64,000 nt of DNA from Sphingobacteriales bacterium 44-61. Lineage in GTDB: Bacteria; Bacteroidota; Bacteroidia; Chitinophagales; Chitinophagaceae. The DNA lies in the NCBI GenBank assembly GCA_001898405.1, contig MKTW01000009.1, positions 186,001 to 250,000 of the forward strand, read 5' to 3'. The position numbers and the translations under genes were made by a program. The notes under the pieces are model-generated. The model had not been told where the DNA came from. It ran no database searches and saw only the letters and a list, made by a program, of their open reading frames with translations. Shown here in pieces: positions 35,670-43,607 of this stretch; the first letter of the stretch is position 1, and every line of letters starts with the position of its first letter.

Positions 35670-35715
35670 GATCGATGGCCGATGATTTTCAACCTCCAGT
35701 CATCGGCCATCGGTC
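35670..35715. repeat. GGCCGATGG-type palindrome after the helicase gene
   Basis: Arms 35670-35685 (GATCGATGGCCGATGA) and 35700-35715 pair with one T-G mismatch around 14 bases. It begins 12 bases after the helicase stop, so it may act as a terminator although no T run follows. Confidence 0.65.
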
Positions 35716-35828
35716 ATCCGCCGATACATTCCCGCCATTCATCCGGTTTTGTCCCCCTTCCTCTATTTACCGCGCAGGGAAATCCCGGCCCTTACGTCTA
35801 ACTTCGTACACCACCGTTTAATCAATTT

Positions 35829-38714
35829 ATGAGAAAAATTTTAGCGCTTTTAGCCTTATCCTTTGTGTTTTACAGTAGTTATGCTCAAAAAGCAGATGGT
35901 AGTATTACCGGCAAATTGGTAGATACGGCCAGTAAGCAACCCATCAGCGACGCCACCGTTTCGCTGGTACAGGCAAAAGACTCTTCCCTGGTCACTTTTA
36001 CACTAACAAACAAGCAGGGGCTTTTTGAAATAAAGGGCCTGGCCATCGGTAATTACTGGCTAATTATCACCCACCAGGTGTATATGGAAATAAAGAAGAA
36101 CGTTTCCATTACAGACGACAAAAAGCAGGTGAATGTAGGAGAGATCAATCCCCCCAAGGACTTTAAAACCCTGGAAGGGGTGGTGGTCACCAATGAAGCA
36201 CCTATTGTAGTAAAAAATGATACTGTTCAGTTCAATGCCAGTGGCTTCAAAACACAACCTAATGCCACGGCAGAAGACCTGATCAAAAAACTGCCGGGTA
36301 TGGAAGTGGATAAAGAAGGAAACGTGAAATCGCAAGGGGAACAGGTGCAGAAAGTGTATGTGGACGGTAAAGAGTTTTTTGGCAATGATCCTAAACTGGC
36401 TACGAAAAATATTACGGCTGATATGATCGAAAGCGTGCAGGTGTTTGATGATATGAGCGATCAGGCAAAGTTTACCAAGATCGATGATGGAAGCCGTACA
36501 AAGACCTTAAACATCAAACTCAAAAAAGACCGTAATAAAGGTTATTTCGGCCGCGCTACTGCTGCCTATGGTAGCAATGACCGGTATGAGGGCAATCTCA
36601 GTATCAATAAATTCAATGGCAACCAACGCCTTTCCCTTTTATTCAATACCAATAATATCAATAAACAGGGCTTTTCTTTTTCTGATATCATCAGCTCCAT
36701 GGGAGGTTTTGGTGGATTTGGCGGCGGCGGTGGGGGAGGAATGATGATGATGGGTGGCGGCATGGGCGGCATGCAGATCCGCGGTGGAGGTTTTGGTGGC
36801 GGCGGTAGCACGGGTATTATCAAATCCCTTTCCGCCGGCCTGAACTATTCCGATCAGTGGGGCAGCAAGATCAAAGTGACCGGTAGTTATTTCTATTCCA
36901 ATTCCGACAACAATCAACAACAAAGCAGCCTGCGCAGAACAACCTATGAAGATTCCATCGCTATCCGCGCTAAGGAATCCAGCTCATTAAGCAAAAACAG
37001 AAATCATCGCTTCAATCTCCGGTTTGAATACCAGATAGATTCCATGAACTCTATCCTGTATACGCCATCGATCACCCAACAACACTCGGAAAGCTATTCT
37101 TTTGATACCACCTCTTCCATTACGCAGGAAGGAGGACAGGAATATCTTGCCGTTGCCGGGAAAACTGATAACAGCAATAAGCGGGATGGCTTAAACTGGA
37201 ACAATAATCTTTTATACCGCCATAAATTCGGTAAAACAGGAAGAACAGTCACCCTGGGCTGGAACAATACATTCGGCAATAGCGAAAGCAATGGATATAC
37301 CATTTCCAATAATGATTTCTTTTTGGAAAATGGCGTTGCTTACAAGTCCGTTAATCAAAACCAGCGGACGATGCAGAAAACGAATACCAATAATAATATA
37401 TTCAGCACCTCTTACACAGAGCCATTTGGGCTGAATAAGTTGCTGGAAGTAAATTACCGGTATTCCCATAACGTCAACACATCAGACCGCCAGGGATATA
37501 ACTATGATCCTGTATCTGGTAAATATGAAGTACCCAACCTCTTGCTCACCAACAATTTTAAGAATACTTTCTTAGCACATCGGGTAGGGCTCAACTTCCG
37601 TGTACAGAATAAAAAGTACAATTATCAGTTAGGTCTGGGTGTAGAACGCTCATCGCTGGAAAGCAAAAGCTACCAGGCAATGACAGGCAAGGATTCAATG
37701 AACAAAGCGAACTATACCAATCTGTTCCCAATGGCTAGTTTCAATTTCACGCCAACAAGGAGCAAAAACCTCCGGTTCAATTATAGTGGCCGCACCAACC
37801 AGCCTTCGCTTTCCCAATTGCAGAATGTGCCGGATGCTACAGACACATTGAATATCAAGATCGGTAACCCTTTCCTGAAGCAGGAGTTCAATCATAATTT
37901 TACCATTGGTTATAACAGTTTCAATATCCTGACCTTTAAATTGCTGGCAGCCAACCTGAGTTTTTCCACCACGCAGAACAAGATCGTGAACAGCATTACG
38001 GTAAACGGTCCGCAGCAGATCACGGAATATCTTAATCTGAATGGTTATTACCGGGGAAGTTCATTCATTACGTTAGGGCTGCCGTTCAAAAATCCGAAAT
38101 GGAAAGGTTCAAGCCTCAACTTCACCAACAACATGTCTTATACGCAGGACGTGAGCATGCTAAGAAAGCTAAAGAACTATACCCGCACTTTCATGATCAC
38201 GCAGGGCGTAGGGGTTAACCTTAACAAGGAAAAATATGATCTTGGCTTAAGGGCTAATCTTACCTACAACGATGTAAAATATACCGTGGATAAAACACTG
38301 AATGAAGGCTATCTGACACAGAACTACTCACTGGATGCGTCTTACAATCTTCCGTTCAGCTTTATTCTCGCCAGCGATTTCTCTTACATGATCAACACTG
38401 GCCGTGCAGATGGTTATAATCAAAGTATCCCTTTATGGAATGCCAGCCTGCGCAAACAAATATTCAAAAAGAAGAACGGTGAGCTCCGGTTTTCTGTGAA
38501 TGATATCCTTAATCAGAACCAGAGCGTTCTCCGCAATGCAGCCGACAACTATGTGGAAGATACCCGCAGTATGGTGTTGCGCCGCTATTTCATGGTCAGC
38601 TTTTTGTTCAACCTCAACAAGATGGGAGGGCAGAGCACACAAGCAATGCCGATGCCACCAGGTATGAACAACAGGATGATGAACAGAAGTATGGAAAGGG
38701 TCCGGATGAATTGA
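35829..38714 (+). CDS. outer-membrane beta-barrel protein with CarboxypepD_reg-like domain, Gly/Met-rich loop
   Basis: 961 residues. Signal peptide of about 19 residues ([15 protein letters not shown]), CarboxypepD_reg-like domain (about 22-110), plug-like region with [20 protein letters not shown], and a large barrel. A paralogue of the protein at 4233. Its plug-barrel junction (about 295-325) has an inserted low-complexity loop of Gly runs and clustered Met ([20 protein letters not shown]), and the C-terminus is Met/Arg/Asn-rich ([16 protein letters not shown]). The substrate is unknown; the Met clusters could hint at soft-metal contact, which is inference only. Confidence 0.85.
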   Translation: MRKILALLALSFVFYSSYAQKADGSITGKLVDTASKQPISDATVSLVQAKDSSLVTFTLTNKQGLFEIKGLAIGNYWLIITHQVYMEIKKNVSITDDKKQVNVGEINPPKDFKTLEGVVVTNEAPIVVKNDTVQFNASGFKTQPNATAEDLIKKLPGMEVDKEGNVKSQGEQVQKVYVDGKEFFGNDPKLATKNITADMIESVQVFDDMSDQAKFTKIDDGSRTKTLNIKLKKDRNKGYFGRATAAYGSNDRYEGNLSINKFNGNQRLSLLFNTNNINKQGFSFSDIISSMGGFGGFGGGGGGGMMMMGGGMGGMQIRGGGFGGGGSTGIIKSLSAGLNYSDQWGSKIKVTGSYFYSNSDNNQQQSSLRRTTYEDSIAIRAKESSSLSKNRNHRFNLRFEYQIDSMNSILYTPSITQQHSESYSFDTTSSITQEGGQEYLAVAGKTDNSNKRDGLNWNNNLLYRHKFGKTGRTVTLGWNNTFGNSESNGYTISNNDFFLENGVAYKSVNQNQRTMQKTNTNNNIFSTSYTEPFGLNKLLEVNYRYSHNVNTSDRQGYNYDPVSGKYEVPNLLLTNNFKNTFLAHRVGLNFRVQNKKYNYQLGLGVERSSLESKSYQAMTGKDSMNKANYTNLFPMASFNFTPTRSKNLRFNYSGRTNQPSLSQLQNVPDATDTLNIKIGNPFLKQEFNHNFTIGYNSFNILTFKLLAANLSFSTTQNKIVNSITVNGPQQITEYLNLNGYYRGSSFITLGLPFKNPKWKGSSLNFTNNMSYTQDVSMLRKLKNYTRTFMITQGVGVNLNKEKYDLGLRANLTYNDVKYTVDKTLNEGYLTQNYSLDASYNLPFSFILASDFSYMINTGRADGYNQSIPLWNASLRKQIFKKKNGELRFSVNDILNQNQSVLRNAADNYVEDTRSMVLRRYFMVSFLFNLNKMGGQSTQAMPMPPGMNNRMMNRSMERVRMN

Positions 38715-38757
38715 TCTTATTATCAGCAATTAGCCCATCAATCATAATTGGCTCAAA

Positions 38758-38790
38758 GGAAAAAGTCCTTCCGAAACCGGAAGGACTTGA
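38758..38790 (-). terminator. intrinsic terminator with T run on the minus strand
   Basis: Stem AAGTCCTTCC (38763-38772) with GGAAGGACTT (38779-38788), loop GAAACC. On the minus strand it is followed by TTTTTCC. That orientation fits the small minus-strand ORF at 38821. It may also end the plus-strand barrel gene, whose stop is 47 bases upstream. Confidence 0.7.
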
Positions 38791-38820
38791 CTATTTAAGG
38801 GGGTTAGTAAGTAACGGGAT

Positions 38821-38976
38821 TTATCTTCTTCTGATACTGCTTGCTGCAGGAGATGCTCCGGAAATAAAGACAGCTAAAACAGATTTGAGGAGAAGAAGAA
38901 CATTGAAGGAAGGCTTATAGTATCGTTTATAAATTTTTGCCTCTTCATGAGAGTGGATGATACTCTTGTTTTTCAT
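38821..38976 (-). CDS. candidate 51-aa membrane peptide
   Basis: ATG at 38976, TAA at 38821. The N-terminal half is charged (MKNKSIIHSHEEAKIYKRYY), followed by one hydrophobic helix (FNVLLLLKSVLAVFISGAS) and a basic end (SSIRRR). A terminator with a T run on this strand begins 30 bases after the stop. Together these suggest a real small gene in what is otherwise a 372-base gap (38715-39086). No homologue recognised. The opposite-strand frame here runs through the terminator and is rejected. Confidence 0.5.
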   Translation of the reverse strand: MKNKSIIHSHEEAKIYKRYYKPSFNVLLLLKSVLAVFISGASPAASSIRRR

Positions 38977-39086
38977 ATAGGACTTGTTTTATAACTCGGT
39001 TAACGAAAAAACTTTGCTGAAAGTATATAATCAAACTGATATTTTATAATATTTGCGCACTTATTAACCTTAATAATCCATTACTT

Positions 39087-39674
39087 GTGAAAAGAATCGT
39101 AAAATCCCTATTTTTTACAGGGCTTTCTATTGCCCTTGTCTTTCCCGCCAGTTCCCAAGTTCGTTTTCCAGGAGCTAATCCATTAAGCTCAGACATGAAG
39201 AAGGTGATCCGCGATTATCCGCATCACTTTGCCGGTCTGCAGGGTGTAGTGGTTGAAGAAAATCCGCAGAGCATTAACTATGCATGCAAGTTTGAAGTAA
39301 GCGGCGCTGAATCATCCAGCATCACGCGTTATTCTTCCAAAGACAATAACGTGTTCAGCTGGCAGGCGCTGATGCTGACTACTGAGGATTTTGAAATTGC
39401 AAAGAAAAAATTCAAGGCTATTTATAATGCCCTGAATAATCTTTCTGTGAAAATGGATTATGGCGACACTTTTTATCTCACCGGTAAATATGAAAGCCCG
39501 GTGGAGGAAAAGAAATTTACAAGCGTTGTGCTGGCCTTTGAAAAAGCAGACCGCATTATCCAGAGAATGAAGCTGGAAATTTCCTTACAGTATGAAATGC
39601 TGGAATGGAAAGTGAGGGTGCTGATTTATGAAAAGGACAGGGAAGATGATGAGCAGGGCGAAACAATAGAGTGA
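39087..39674 (+). CDS. hypothetical secreted protein
   Basis: 195 residues with a GTG start (VKRIVKSLFFTGLSIALVF...). No ATG is available before the signal peptide. After cleavage near SSQ, the mature part has FPGANPLSSDMKKVIRDYPHHFAGLQG and a Glu-rich C-terminus (EKDREDDEQGETIE). No family recognised. The chain alternates strands and helices and may be a small periplasmic domain. Ends before a terminator shared with the convergent azoR. Confidence 0.65.
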   Translation: MKRIVKSLFFTGLSIALVFPASSQVRFPGANPLSSDMKKVIRDYPHHFAGLQGVVVEENPQSINYACKFEVSGAESSSITRYSSKDNNVFSWQALMLTTEDFEIAKKKFKAIYNALNNLSVKMDYGDTFYLTGKYESPVEEKKFTSVVLAFEKADRIIQRMKLEISLQYEMLEWKVRVLIYEKDREDDEQGETIE

Positions 39675-39687
39675 TCTTTATGCAAAG

Positions 39688-39727
39688 AGAACGCAACGTT
39701 GCGCGCCTGGCGTATACGTTGCGTTCT
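39688..39727. terminator. hairpin terminator between convergent genes, CGCAACGTTGCG repeat
   Basis: Stem 39688-39699 with 39716-39727 (AGAACGCAACGT), followed on the plus strand by TGTTTTA. The inner word CGCAACGTTGCG is itself palindromic and recurs in the repeat at 59583-59660. Confidence 0.65.
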
Positions 39728-39757
39728 TGTTTTATCCGGGTAGGCCGGAGTGAATGA

Positions 39758-40357
39758 TCAAACTGCCACGCTTGCTAATCCTTTTTCCAATGCTGTTTCC
39801 TGAACTCCGGGTATATTCACTCCTTCTACCCTGAATACTGTGATATCAGAAAGCCCGATAAAACCTAATACAGCTTTCAGATATGGCTCTGCAAAATCAA
39901 GCGACTTCATAGGGCCATCAGAATAAACCCCTCCTGAAGCAATTGCGAGATATACCTTTTTCCCTTTCAGTAAACCTTCCGGCGAGCCGCTTGCATAAGA
40001 GAACGTTTTCCTTGCACGCACAATATGATCAATCCATGCTTTCAGTGCAGAAGGAATATTAAAATTATAGATCGGGACACCAATAACGATGCTGTCTGCC
40101 TTTTCCAGTTCCGTGATAGCTTCATCTGAATGGCTGGCAGCCGTCCTGGTTTGTGGTGTATCATTTTCCGGGGGTGCAAAAAATGCTGCCAGGTGAGACT
40201 CCTCGAGATGAGGATATTTTTGTGATACAAGGTTCCGCTCTATGACTGTTGCTCCGGGGTTGTTTTGCTGAAGCCTGGCAACAATTTCATTTGCCAGTTG
40301 ATTGCTGTTGGAATAAGCACCTCTTGCACTGGAGGTTACTTTTAAAATAGTTTTCAT
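39758..40357 (-). CDS. azoR: FMN-dependent NADH-azoreductase (flavodoxin fold)
   Basis: 199 residues, normal length. SSARGAYSNSNQLANEIVARL is the FMN-phosphate binding start; DSIVIGVPIYNFNIPSALKAWIDHIVRARKTFSY is the diagnostic central motif; GLLKGKKVYLAIASGGVYS follows. Two-electron reduction of quinones and azo compounds with NADH, cytoplasmic. Divergent from an HxlR regulator, with a tandem operator between them; expression is presumably repressed by that regulator and induced by electrophiles or oxidants, as in YodB/HypR-type systems. Confidence 0.92.
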   Translation of the reverse strand: MKTILKVTSSARGAYSNSNQLANEIVARLQQNNPGATVIERNLVSQKYPHLEESHLAAFFAPPENDTPQTRTAASHSDEAITELEKADSIVIGVPIYNFNIPSALKAWIDHIVRARKTFSYASGSPEGLLKGKKVYLAIASGGVYSDGPMKSLDFAEPYLKAVLGFIGLSDITVFRVEGVNIPGVQETALEKGLASVAV

Positions 40358-40429
40358 GATTGATTATAGTCTTTAACAAAGCGATATGTGATAAAATCTG
40401 TTTTGTAAAAGCAAAATTATCTACCTTTA

Positions 40430-40484
40430 CTATACTTTTGTAAGTACTATACTATTGTATAGGACTATACAACAGTATAGTACT
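40430..40484. promoter_or_regulatory. tandem operator for the HxlR regulator
   Basis: Two exact copies of CTATAC-N4-GTATAG at 40447-40462 and 40465-40480, separated by GA. A third, weaker copy (CTATAC-TTTT-GTAAGT) is at 40430-40445. The two strong copies also form a 42-base palindrome (40443-40484). Located between azoR and the HxlR gene. Confidence 0.8.
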
Positions 40485-40502
40485 CTACTTTAATAATGAC
40501 TT

Positions 40503-40856
40503 ATGATAAAGCGAAAAGACCTGGACGCGGAAAAATGTAATGGAATGATAAGGCCGGTCCGTGATGCGCTGGAAGTAATAAACGGAAAATGGAAGTTGCC
40601 GATCATTATTGCGCTCACTCTTGGTGATAAACGTTTTGGCCAAATGGCCAAAGAGATCCCGGAAATAACAGATCGCATGCTTTCCAAAGAACTCCGCGAT
40701 CTTGAAGCAAATCAGCTCGTAAAGCGGACGGTTTATGATACCATGCCGGTTATTGTTGAATATTCTTTAACAGATTATGGAGAGTCCCTGCAGCCTGTGA
40801 TCAAAGCTCTGCATACCTGGGGCACGCAACACAGAAAACGTATCATGGGGCGGTAA
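40503..40856 (+). CDS. HxlR family winged-helix transcriptional regulator
   Basis: 117 residues. HxlR fold with CNGMIRPVRDALEVINGKWKLPIIIALTLGDKRFGQMAKEI, ITDRMLSKELRDLEANQLVKRTVYD and VEYSLTDYGESLQPVIKAL. A Cys at residue 13 in the same position as the redox-sensing Cys of YodB/HypR-type members. Divergent from azoR; the operator between them has three sites. Likely a redox- or quinone-responsive repressor of itself and azoR (inference from family and context). Confidence 0.9.
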   Translation: MIKRKDLDAEKCNGMIRPVRDALEVINGKWKLPIIIALTLGDKRFGQMAKEIPEITDRMLSKELRDLEANQLVKRTVYDTMPVIVEYSLTDYGESLQPVIKALHTWGTQHRKRIMGR

Positions 40857-40901
40857 CGCAAATGAGTCACTTACCTTATTTTTAGGCATTAATTATTGTT
40901 C

Positions 40902-42725
40902 ATGCACAGAAAAGCATTGCTGCTCATATTTGTTTTTATATGCCTGGGAGAATTATATGCCCAACAACCTACTACCCGGAAATGCAATGAACTTATTAAT
41001 CGTGGTTATGACCAACTCTACCGGTTCCGGCCTGCTGAAGCTCAGAAGGAATTTCTGGAAGCAATTGATATGGCCAGGCAATTGGAGAATGAACAGCTTG
41101 TTGCCCACGGTCTGTACGGCGCTGGCCAGGCTACCTGGTATGCCGGCAATTTTCACCAGGCGGCTGACACAGTAAAGCTCGCCATCCAACAGTTTATTAA
41201 GGATGATGATGATAATATTATTGGCGCATTAAGAATACTTAGTAATATCTATGACGATATCGGGGATTATGAAAATGCCTTTAAAGCCATACAGGAATCC
41301 CTGACCAGGAATAAGAATAATGATCAACAGAACAGGATCCTGTCGTATGTGCAGATTGGTAAGCTATATAAGAATATTGGGGATTACGAAACGGCACAAT
41401 TTTATTATGCCAAAGCCCAGGGTGAAAAACCGTCTGTCGGCAATTATCCGTTCAGGGAGCTGAATCACTGCATTGGCGAATTATATGTCGCCAAAGGGCA
41501 ACTCGATTCTGCCGATTATTTTTACCGTCAGTCATTTATTGGAAATCCGACAAGCAGGATCGTCCGTTTGCGGATCGGTGAAGCTTTCCTGCTGAAGCAT
41601 CAGCCAGACAGCGCTTTCTTTTACCTGGATTCGCTTCAACGAGAATCAGAAAGATCGGGTGATTTCAATATAAATGTTGGTGCAATGATCGGGTTGGGAG
41701 AGGTGGCAGAGGCAAAAGGCAATATAAAAACTGCATTGGATTGGGCAATGAGGGCTTTTAAAGTTGCAGAGGAGAAAGGTGTGTTCAAATATCGCCAAAG
41801 TGCGTCAGGGCTTTTAGCATCGCTGTATGAATCAACGGGTGATATCAGCAAAGCATTGTATTATCATAAAATGAATGCGGCCTTAAATGATGCTGCTTCA
41901 TCGGATGTGTATAAAGGCCAGCTTTTTGCTTTCCGGCAAAAAACACAACTCGCGGAGCAAGCAGCAGCCCTGCAATCTTTGGAAGCAGATAAGAAACTGG
42001 CACAGCGCACGATGGCGATCGTAGGGCTGATCGCCGTATTCATCATTGTATTATTGGTGTTCCGTCATAATAATGAAAAGCTGAGGTTGAAACAAAGGGC
42101 GTCTGAACTGGAAATGCAGGCACTGCGGGCACAGATGAACCCTCATTTCATTTTCAACTGCCTGAGTGCTATCAATCATTTCATATTGGACAATGAAACA
42201 GACAAGGCATCAGACTACCTTACCCGCTTTTCCCGGCTGATGCGTATGGTGCTGGTGAATGCCGGTAAAGAATCCATTACACTGGAAGAGGAACTGGATA
42301 TGATCCGCCTTTACCTGGATATGGAACAATTGCGGTTCAAAGATGCTTTTGAGTACACGATCAATATCAACCCGGGTCTTCAGCCTTCCATGGTCAGTGT
42401 TCCCTGTTTTATTCTGCAACCATTTTGTGAAAATGCAATATGGCATGGGCTGCTGCACAAAGAAGGAAAAGGCAGGCTTGAGCTTCAATTGACCAGGAAA
42501 GAAACCCAATTGGTCATTTCTATAAAGGATAATGGAATCGGAATGGAAAAAGCCGCAAAGCTTAAAACAAAGACGGTGGAATCCATGGGGCAGAAACTGT
42601 CTGCTTCACGGTTAGCTTTATTCAATAAAGGGAAATTTTCCAGTTCATATTTTACTATCCATGATATAAAAGATAAGAATGGGATAACAGCGGGAACAGA
42701 AGTAGTTTTGAAAATAAATCTCTAA
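40902..42725 (+). CDS. TPR-containing sensor histidine kinase, LytS/YehU type
   Basis: 607 residues from ATG 40902. Signal peptide/first helix (LLLIFVFICLGELYAQQ), periplasmic TPR repeats (about 30-340, for example NIYDDIGDYENAFKAIQESL and GKLYKNIGDYETAQFYYAKA), one membrane helix (about 370-388), short coiled coil, then a His_kinase domain with LRAQMNPHFIFNCLSAINHFI (phospho-His) and HATPase N-box PFCENAIWHGL. Such kinases pair with LytTR regulators, and one follows 6 bases later. The signal is unknown. Confidence 0.9.
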   Translation: MHRKALLLIFVFICLGELYAQQPTTRKCNELINRGYDQLYRFRPAEAQKEFLEAIDMARQLENEQLVAHGLYGAGQATWYAGNFHQAADTVKLAIQQFIKDDDDNIIGALRILSNIYDDIGDYENAFKAIQESLTRNKNNDQQNRILSYVQIGKLYKNIGDYETAQFYYAKAQGEKPSVGNYPFRELNHCIGELYVAKGQLDSADYFYRQSFIGNPTSRIVRLRIGEAFLLKHQPDSAFFYLDSLQRESERSGDFNINVGAMIGLGEVAEAKGNIKTALDWAMRAFKVAEEKGVFKYRQSASGLLASLYESTGDISKALYYHKMNAALNDAASSDVYKGQLFAFRQKTQLAEQAAALQSLEADKKLAQRTMAIVGLIAVFIIVLLVFRHNNEKLRLKQRASELEMQALRAQMNPHFIFNCLSAINHFILDNETDKASDYLTRFSRLMRMVLVNAGKESITLEEELDMIRLYLDMEQLRFKDAFEYTININPGLQPSMVSVPCFILQPFCENAIWHGLLHKEGKGRLELQLTRKETQLVISIKDNGIGMEKAAKLKTKTVESMGQKLSASRLALFNKGKFSSSYFTIHDIKDKNGITAGTEVVLKINL

Positions 42726-42731
42726 CAGCAA

Positions 42732-43484
42732 ATGATCAGAACGATTGTAGTGGATGATGAACCCTATGCCTGCAAGGCCTTACTGACCTTGCTGAAAAAG
42801 CATTGCCCCGAAGTGGATGTAGAAGCAACCTGTCATTCTGCAAAAGAGGCTGAGGAGATGATCGGTTCCCTTAAGCCGCAGCTTGTTTTCCTCGATGTTG
42901 AAATGCCATATAAGAACGGGTTCGAACTGCTGGAAAGCCTGGCACCTGTGCCATTCCAGGTCATTTTCACAACAAGCTATGATCAATATGCTATTAAAGC
43001 GATACGTTTCAGCGCGCTCGATTACCTGTTGAAGCCTATTGATCCGCAGGAGCTGAAAGCGGCGGTGAAAAAAGCATCAGAGTTATTGTCCTCATCATCA
43101 CTGCCAGGCCAACTGGACATATTACTCGAAAAATTGCGGCAGCCTGCAGCACTTACCAATCGCATTGCTTTACCGACTATGGAAGGCCTGCAGGTGATAG
43201 CTGTTGATTCCATCCTCTATTGCATGGCAAGCAGCAATTACACCACGCTTGTTTTGAAAGACAAGCAAAAGCTGATCGTTTCCCGGACCCTTAAAGAAAT
43301 TGAAGAGATGCTGGAGGAATACCCTTTTCTCCGGATCCACCACTCATGTCTTGTAAACCTCAATGAGATAAAAAAATACACCCGTGGTGAAGGCGGCACT
43401 TTACTGATGAGCGATGGGATGGAAGTAGACGTATCCCGCTCCAAAAAAGAAATGCTCTTAAAAAGACTGCAATCCGGCAAATGA
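42732..43484 (+). CDS. LytTR response regulator
   Basis: 250 residues. Receiver domain with D8/D9, phospho-acceptor Asp55 and LDYLLKPIDP; LytTR DNA-binding domain at about 145-248 (RIALPTMEGLQVIAVDSILYCMASSNYT, EIEEMLEEYPFLRIHHSCLVN). Paired with the LytS-like kinase upstream. Its stop TGA overlaps the ATG of a 32-aa ORF by four bases. Confidence 0.93.
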   Translation: MIRTIVVDDEPYACKALLTLLKKHCPEVDVEATCHSAKEAEEMIGSLKPQLVFLDVEMPYKNGFELLESLAPVPFQVIFTTSYDQYAIKAIRFSALDYLLKPIDPQELKAAVKKASELLSSSSLPGQLDILLEKLRQPAALTNRIALPTMEGLQVIAVDSILYCMASSNYTTLVLKDKQKLIVSRTLKEIEEMLEEYPFLRIHHSCLVNLNEIKKYTRGEGGTLLMSDGMEVDVSRSKKEMLLKRLQSGK

Positions 43485-43579
43485 TTTTAGCAATAAACAT
43501 CTTTATGCTCTTTGCCGTCTTTGTAGGCCGCAACTGGCTCATCCATTCCCGCAAACTGCTCGTTCCCGCCCACCAATAA
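43481..43579 (+). CDS. candidate 32-aa membrane peptide overlapping the LytTR gene
   Basis: ATG at 43481 overlaps the regulator's TGA (ATGA), the typical arrangement for translational coupling. Stop TAA at 43577. The product is one hydrophobic helix (MILAINIFMLFAVFVG) followed by a basic tail (RNWLIHSRKLL). No family recognised. Confidence 0.4.
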   Translation: MILAINIFMLFAVFVGRNWLIHSRKLLVPAHQ

Positions 43580-43607
43580 ATATGGCAGGGATATTTTTAT
43601 GCTGTAT

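Noticed and set aside
38711-38920. 69-codon plus-strand frame after the barrel gene
   Set aside because: It includes the terminator stem and overlaps the better supported minus-strand ORF.
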